64,000 bases of DNA, taken from the NCBI GenBank assembly GCA_032207245.1, contig CM063502.1, positions 113,188,312-113,252,311 of the forward strand. Direction: 5' to 3'. Both the position numbers and the translations under genes were made by a program. The notes under the pieces are model-generated. The model had not been told where the DNA came from. It did not search any database and saw only the letters and a list, made by a program, of their open reading frames with translations. Origin of the DNA: Pardosa pseudoannulata (lineage: Eukaryota > Arthropoda > Arachnida > Araneae > Lycosidae). Shown here piece after piece: positions 56,440-64,000 of this stretch (its first letter is position 1; each line of letters begins with the position of its first letter).

Positions 56440-57016
56440 TTAACCCCTTCCGGTAAAATGACGAGTCTAGCTCGTCATTAGTTTTTCATTCCATACCGCA
56501 CAATGACGAGCTACACTCGTCATGCGATTAAAGTTACTGTTAAATATGATAATTAATTTAGTTTAAAATTTCTAGTGCACTGAATTTGGCAACACTTTTA
56601 TCAATTGTGAAAATCACAAGTCACTATTGCATAATGTTTACTTAGAATTTCTTGGTACAAGTCATTGCCAAATTAATGAGTCAGAATAAAAGAAAAACTA
56701 CTAAGAAATGCCGTGTGTGTTACAAGAATTAAATTAAAAGTGAGACTACTTGGCGGTGTAAACAATTAAGAATTCCTTTGCATTTTGTTTTGAAAAGTAC
56801 CACTAGCTTGAAGACTATTATCTGTATACCTTATTAATGTTTTGCTTTGATATTTTCTTAATTTTACTGTTTCTGATATTATTTAATACTATGTAAAAAG
56901 TGGATTTCAATTAAGAATATGTAAGAATTGTAAAATGAAACAAGTTTTTTAAATAAAAATTAAATGGTTATTTCATGCACAGTTTTTCAATATTAAATCA
57001 TACCGAAAGGGGTTAA
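56440..57016 (+). mobile_element. piggyBac-like non-autonomous TTAA element, copy 2
   Basis: TTAA at 56440-56443 and 57013-57016. Ends are CCCCTTCCGGTA and TACCGAAAGGGG. The same two subterminal stem-loops lie at 56457-56479 and 56503-56523. It is the same length as copy 1, with only about 18 base differences by eye. Confidence 0.9.
56676..56807 (+). pseudogene. piggyBac transposase C-terminal cysteine-rich tail, relic (copy 2)
   Basis: The same frame as copy 1: ATG at 56676, CRVC motif, TAA at 56730-56732, then KSETTWRCKQLRIPLHF. The shared stop shows that both copies derive from an already disabled source. Confidence 0.6.
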
Positions 57017-58575
57017 TGAGTTTTAATTTCTCAAACACTAGGCAAAAGTAACATTAGTTTTACAATATTTTAAAAAGAAATACATCATACTGATTGTTTG
57101 TTCTGTTGTTGATTTTGGTTCCACTGATTGAAACTTATCAGTTATAAAAAATTAAATGAATTGAAATGTTGACGGAATCAGTTATGATATTAATGGATCA
57201 CATTACTAATAAGCAGAGAATTCCGAGCAATTTTTGCTAGTTTCAGATTTATTGTATCTCCCAAAATATAAAAAATGCTAACTTTTCAAGTGTGAAAAAT
57301 GTTATCAAATACGCAGCAAATAAATAAGAAATTAGTTAAATTTAATGAAAACGAGATCCAACTTTAAAAAAAAATTAAAAGTACTTACAATCCAATTGTA
57401 GCTTTGTTTTAAATTGTTTTTATAAAGTATTCATTGTAAATTATTTTTAATGAGCTCGTTCAACTAAAATATATGAATTTAATACTTTTAAAAATTACAT
57501 ATATAATACAATAAGAAAAATATAGGATTTTAAATTTTTTTCAGTGGTATACAAAGTTTACATTGGTTTCCAAATGTTTAAATAAAGGTTCAAATTATAG
57601 ATTTCAAATAAATTTTCAAAGAAGGAAAATTTTACAAAGAATATATACAAAAGTTCAAGAGAAATCCTCCATGCGATGATAAAAAATGTTAGAACAAAAA
57701 ATATTTCAAAATATTTTTAACATGCATTTTCTATAACTTTTCCTTAATAATTCAATTAGTCAAAATATTTTTTTTCAATTGATTTATTAATTACAGGAAA
57801 ATGACCAAGCTTTTTTACCATTTTTAATAGAAATTTTAAAAGATTTTAAATCAGTAAAACTCTATAAATTGAGCTGAATTATTTTCTTTTAAAATAAGGA
57901 TTTTTTTTCAAGATTAAATATTTTCTGAAGATACGTTGTATTTAGGATAAAATTCAAATTGTAAGAAATATTTTTATTTGAGATCAAACTTAGTACATTG
58001 GTATAAATCCCTTGTCGAAATCGTCTCAAGTTATCGCAACCTAACACATTCTCTAGAGTAGAACGTGTCTGTCCTAACAAATAAGGTGTGCTAAAACTCC
58101 TACTGATTTTTAAAAAACAAAATTTCATGTTATTTTTCATAGCTTTATTCCTATGTAACTTTGCATACACTTTGTGTATTTCTTTTATAGCTAATATTTT
58201 GTAACTGATAACTGATGTAATACAAAGGATTTATTTAAAGCATCTTTTTTAAATGATCAGTTCAGTAATAAGCAGAATAAAATTTATTTATGAATTTTAA
58301 CTGATATCACATTTTTTACTCTTTTGTCGTCATGGAGATTATTGTCTGTAGCATTATCGTTTTTTTTGTGTGTTTTGATAAAATTTGGGTCAAAGCTTGT
58401 TTAAAATTAAATTTTACATGACATTTTATCTCTTGTAATAATCTAACTACTAAAAGATTCCATAAATAAATTCCCCTGCATTCTTGCATCTAATTCTAAG
58501 ATTGCATTTTACAACACTATGCCATATTTTATGGGTTAAAACTCAACTTATCACGATATCTTAATTTTTAACGCT
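57017..58575. other. AT-rich non-coding stretch
   Basis: A 93-codon minus-strand frame (57889-58170) contains a peptide-like piece STPYLLGQTRSTLENVLG and a Phe/Lys/Asn-rich end. I do not recognise it and give it little weight. Confidence 0.35.
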
Positions 58576-58776
58576 TGTAAAGATGTTGGTTTGGTTTGGA
58601 GTGCTACGGTCTACTTTTTGCAACACGAGGGCTAATGAGACCGGGACCTACAGCTTAAAGCCGATTCCGAACGGCTACGAACATCCATGCCACAGCGGGA
58701 TTCGAACCCACGAACTCCGGTACCGAAGGCCAGCACCCTAACCAATCGGCCATCGTTCGACATGTAAACATGTTGG
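58576..58776 (-). mobile_element. tRNA-headed SINE, best copy, with 14-bp target duplication
   Basis: The SINE (58590-58762) reads on the minus strand as a tRNA-like head with box A around TGGCCGATTGGTTAGG and an exact box B GGTTCGAATCC (complement of 58698-58708), a conserved body and a CCAAACC-type tail. It is bordered by TGTAAAGATGTTGG (58576-58589) and TGTAAACATGTTGG (58763-58776), one mismatch. Boxes A and B form an RNA polymerase III promoter. The head vaguely resembles a Leu or Ser tRNA, but no complete tRNA fold is kept. Confidence 0.9.
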
Positions 58777-59062
58777 AGCTGAGTACTTTCTTGTAAAGAC
58801 ATAAATGACATTGTTAGATGTTAGATTTATGTTACCGAATGATTGAACATAGTTTCTCTAAAAGTAAAGCTTTTTTTCGGAATAGCAGGTGACATTTTGT
58901 GGAGGAGATGACAAAAATTTATGAGTTTCGGTTTTGAAGTACTGTGGTTAAACTAATATTACCAACTGACATACAGTATTATCCAATATTACTATCCAAT
59001 TTTAGCAACGCCAGGAATAATTTGACTGGTACCTAATAATTAGTGAATTAAAAACTATTAAA

Positions 59063-59135
59063 TACATTCACACCAACATCGGGATTTGAATCCATGGACA
59101 CCATTACCTAAAAGTGTTGCCCTATAGATTCAGTT
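59063..59135 (-). mobile_element. SINE fragment, decayed
   Basis: CGGGATTTGAATCCATGGAC and following bases correspond to the B-box part and head of the SINE, heavily mutated. Confidence 0.5.
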
Positions 59136-59604
59136 ATAGTCAGGCAAAAATATGTAAAATACAGTGGATTCGCTTAATGTGATCACGGTTAATGTTATCA
59201 ATCGCTTATTGTTATCGAAATCACTTTGTTCCGATTTTCTCTATTCATTTGTATGTTAAAATTATCGGTTAATGGGATCAGTTTTCGAATTTATTTTAAC
59301 TGGCAAAGGAATATTGACAATATATTCAGAAGGAACCCATTAATTTCTTTCCCTTTGCTGTTATTTGAATTTCCGAGGATTCTCTTCAACCTAGAGAAAT
59401 GGGGAATGAACAAAGGATTGCGGTATTACAATTTCCTGGAATTTTTCAGAAATACACACACCCTCCTGGCGGTCAATGGTTGTCAAATAAGCTGAAGACA
59501 ACACATTATTACTGGAACTGAGAAGGAGCGTATTCACTTTTTATGCCTTGTTCGTTTACATGCAGATTGTCGAAAGGGAAGCCAGAAAGCGATATGATTT
59601 ATCA

Positions 59605-60586
<982 letters not shown>

Positions 60587-60916
60587 AACAAAAGATTGAA
60601 ATTTTAAAACGTTATGACAGGTTGATTATGATCACGAACAATTTATCAATGAGATTCTTAGAAAAAATTGTAGACAGTCAACAACTGATCAATTTTTTTA
60701 AATTATGTATATAATTCTTATGTTTTAAAGGTTAATAAACAATACATAAATATAAGGTGAATTTTCTCATTTTATTTTAAAACTTAGTACGTGTGAATTA
60801 AAGGGTTGGGAGGGGGAAATTTATCTAATTTTGCATATCGATTAATGTTATTAATCGATTATTGTTATCAAAATCACGGTGTCCCAAAATGATAACATTA
60901 ACAGGTGTCCACTGTA

Positions 60917-63900
60917 TGTCTTTCATCAATTTAATATACATTTAATAATAAATTGTGCTTTATTTAGAAACTTACATCATTTCACATAGATTTATTTAAT
61001 TCATATCTAAGGTAATGCTATCAATGTTTTTAATTTAGTATATTTCACAAGAGATTTATTATGTCAATTAATTTCAGAATAATATATAGGTTTCGACTTA
61101 ACATATACATAAATATTATAAGAAATGACAGAATCAACTGAACATACCTTATAGCTCTCAGTTCGCGGATTTCAAATTACTCCCAGAAAACAAATTTGCC
61201 AATAGCTTCTGTTTTTCGATATTTCCAGAGCACTAGTACTTGAATTTTAAAACCAAATGTAAATAGATTGCTTTCCTTTGCACAAAAAATTTTTCTGCCT
61301 TTTTGAAAAGGAATTCATTTAATAAGATACATTTTGATTCCACTATCGATTAGAAAATGACAAATCTTCTAATATATTTTATCGATTTCAAATAAAGGGG
61401 TATAAAAAAGAAGGCATTAAAGGAAACTCTTTTGTCATTTGTGCCGAATGTTTCTTTTGAAATCATCAATATGTTTTCGAATACAAAAGTGCATTTATGC
61501 TACTCATATTTTAATAATATCAACAACTTTGAGGTTATTAAGGGATAATAAAATAAATATCATTGTGCATAAAAGTAAGGAAAGAAAACGATAATTATGG
61601 ATAATTAACAAAAATAAAAGACATTCAATAAAAAAATTATGTAATATCTGTGCAACGAAATAGGGTATTTATAATTAATAGCCAGTTAATAAAAAAACTA
61701 CATCTGTTTTATAACTCTGACAAAAGTAAGGTTATTGATTTTATCCATTTATCAGTTGGGACAAAAAATAGTTTACTTTCCGGAGTCTTATAAGCCATTA
61801 ATCAATTTACAATATACAGTTGCAATCTAGTTTATAAAGGAATTTTATGCATTACCAAAGTTACTTTTTCATTATATTACTTTTCTGCTAAAAAACTGTA
61901 ACTTGATTTATGTATTCAATTGTAAAAATAAGTACCTACTTTCGATGTAAATACGCATATGTAACTTATGTACATGTTTATGTATATATGTTCGTTATGC
62001 ATTCTTGAACGGTTGGATTACTTTGCTTAGTAATTCAGGTCAGCTCTGGAAAGATTTTATGCAGGCCAAATATTTCGGAAGTCAACGGCATGCAGAGAAG
62101 GAATGTTTTTCTTAAATTTAAATAGCATTTTGCAGTTATATTTCAGTCCCATTTGTATATTTACATTTTAATATGCTAAAATAATTAAAATCTTCATAAA
62201 TAATATAATTAATCTGATGTTAAAATGTTCATTTAAAATCTTTTATAAGGTAATATATTTTTTCTTGTTTATTTTGATATGTTAATACGCTTTGTCATTA
62301 TAATGAATTAATTTATCCGAATTTGTTTATAATGTTAATGCAATATAATATAAACGTGGTGGGCGTGTGCAGGATAAAATGATAAAAAAAGTGTGCTTTA
62401 ACATTTCAGTTTATATTTACATATAATAATAATGGAATAGATCTAGAAAATTATATGATTAGCAAAAGCCTATGGGTGAAGTAATTTGATGCTTTACATA
62501 CTATAACTTAAAAGATAAAAAAACAAATTGAGTCATTTATTTGTTAGATTGTAAGGAATCTGCAATGTTCATTTAATAAAGGTTTTGATATGAATGGTCG
62601 GGTCTTTAGCTAGTTTGATGCTTTTTAAACCGGTTGACACATTACATTATATGTTGGGAGACATATCGACTTGTAAAGATGTATTTTCTCAGTATTTATT
62701 AATTACACACATATCATTCTTGAATAATATTTAACACAATTTATATTTAGTTTAATAATATATGTTCTCTGATTGATTACATATATTTTCATATTTTAAA
62801 CTTCATTTATCTGCACTATTATATAAAGGGAAAAATGATTTATATTTGTATTAACAGGAAAATTAAAAAAAAAAAACTGTAGAATGAATGGTAACAAAAT
62901 TTATAGAAAATATTTTTAGTATAAAGTTTTTTAGTATACCATTTTAGTATAAAGACAAAATGAATATTTCCTCTCAAAAAAGTTTACATTAAAAAACATT
63001 AATAAATTAATACCTCCTCCCTCCATGGAAAAATTTTTTTTTTCGTAATTTATTAACCGTTTGCTTTCATGATGGTGACTCAGGGGTAAAATCTACACTT
63101 TCATGCCGGTGGACTGGCATGCGCAATTGGAAAATGTGTCTTTTAAGTTAAAAATAAAATATTCGTTTCATGTCATTGCACTGAGAAATAGTGAGTATAA
63201 TAATAAATTAAGATAATTGCATTAAAAAATGTTTTTAGCTGATAGCAATATAAAATAAATCTTACATACATTTTATAATTAAACTAATTTGTTATTTGGA
63301 TAAACCTTAATCACACAAACCGCAGGATGGATTCAAAGAGTCAAGTATATATTTAAATATCTTTTTTTATCATTTATCATCTCCATAAATTTTATAAAAT
63401 GATTTCAAGATTGGTCATACAAGAATGATACACTAGTAAAATGCTTTTAAATTTCATTATTTTACATATTGGAGCTCAAGTTATTCAATTGACCAGATAA
63501 TACAGATCCAGTTAATACGAATGTTGTATTTAAGTATTAAAATTATTTAAAATATATATAAATATAACAGTTTTGGAATATGGTGGTCAATAGTTAATTT
63601 TATGCTATTTTTAATACAAACATACTATGCTATTTTAATACATTAATTATTAATTGATAATTATTACAAATAGCCATTAAATGCTATTTGTAATACTCAG
63701 AATTAGAAACTATTTCAAAATAGAGAATTAAAATTTGTTCATTCAAAACAAGGAGAAATTCATGAATACATTGATGAAACACTATCTTTTACATGACAAT
63801 GGCTATTATTCTACGTTTATTGTAGTGAAAATATAATAATTATCAAGCACGGTATGAATAACAAATAAACTTCAAATAATAATGAGATAGAAAATTATTT

Positions 63901-64000
63901 TCATCCTTTTACAATCCATTCCACATTCTGTATCTTCTTCCGTATATGCGGGTTGAAAGATAATAAAGGAACTTTTCTAAAAAACTATTATTATCTCAAC
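60917..64000. other. AT-rich non-coding stretch to the end of the window
   Basis: No gene, array or mobile element recognised. A less AT-rich piece at 63060-63140 begins TTAACCGTTTGCTTTCATG but has no partner end. Confidence 0.4.

Noticed and set aside
58590..58762. A functional tRNA gene on the minus strand
   Set aside because: It has pol III boxes A and B, but the acceptor and anticodon arms do not form a proper cloverleaf, and the same sequence recurs with a body and tail as a SINE.
59226..59495. 89-codon open frame
   Set aside because: It lies in the left untranslated part of the pogo/Tigger-like element, upstream of the real transposase start at 59561, and has no recognisable content.
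63045..63140. Another TTAA element starting TTAACCGTTTGC
   Set aside because: No matching inverted end was found within the window.

Overview
This window is a strongly AT-rich, gene-poor stretch of a eukaryotic nuclear genome. The transposon content (a mariner with spider/insect-type transposase, two Tc1 relics, piggyBac-like TTAA elements, a pogo/Tigger derivative), tRNA-headed SINEs and very long (TA)n microsatellites suggest an invertebrate, most likely an arthropod and possibly an arachnid. That assignment is inference from transposase similarity only. I found no convincing intact host gene, tRNA, rRNA or CRISPR array. Most long open frames are translations of (TA)n tracts (Tyr-Ile repeats).

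Layout. 1-8000: AT-rich DNA with (TA)n tracts at 281-849, 3377-3477, 3773-3980 and 4615-5158. 8008-8391: a Tc1-like transposase relic in one frame with many stops. 10414-11035 and 11379-12449: two adjacent tandem arrays (about 153 bp x4 and 358 bp x3). 12616-13192: a 577-bp TTAA-flanked, piggyBac-like non-autonomous element whose second copy lies at 56440-57016. 16380-18770: a diverged direct duplication; its first copy carries an LTR-like insertion (about 16922-17506) that contains a 5'-truncated SINE with a 15-bp target duplication. 21335-21588: a perfect 127-bp tandem duplication carrying a cysteine-bearing candidate exon. 23821-28290: two related (TA)n-(GA)n loci, and between them an internally deleted Tc1 relic (26044-26745). 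28784-29985: a SINE/Tc1 segment arranged B-A-B.

33830-35124 is the best-preserved mobile element: a mariner with TA target duplication, both inverted repeats and an almost full-length transposase pseudogene. It is killed by three frameshifts, one nonsense codon and an Asp-to-Asn change at the third catalytic position. 37300-39880 is a satellite of about 335-bp units, split by a second piggyBac-type element (39206-39838) whose pre-insertion site is visible in sister units. 43866-44573 holds a SINE and a (TTA)n tract bracketed by direct repeats. 48590-50980 is a diverged array of larger units. 59160-60916 is a nest: a pogo/Tigger-like element with TA duplication, interrupted in its transposase start by a TTAA element with 14-bp terminal inverted repeats (18 bp counting the TTAA), which is itself filled by a 677-bp (TA)n tract.

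The parts do not form a pathway. They record several waves of cut-and-paste and retroposed insertions, local tandem duplication and microsatellite growth. The most informative points are the dated nesting at 59160-60916, the empty-site evidence at 39206-39838, and the two matching 577-bp TTAA elements. I did not find a convincing new biological system.
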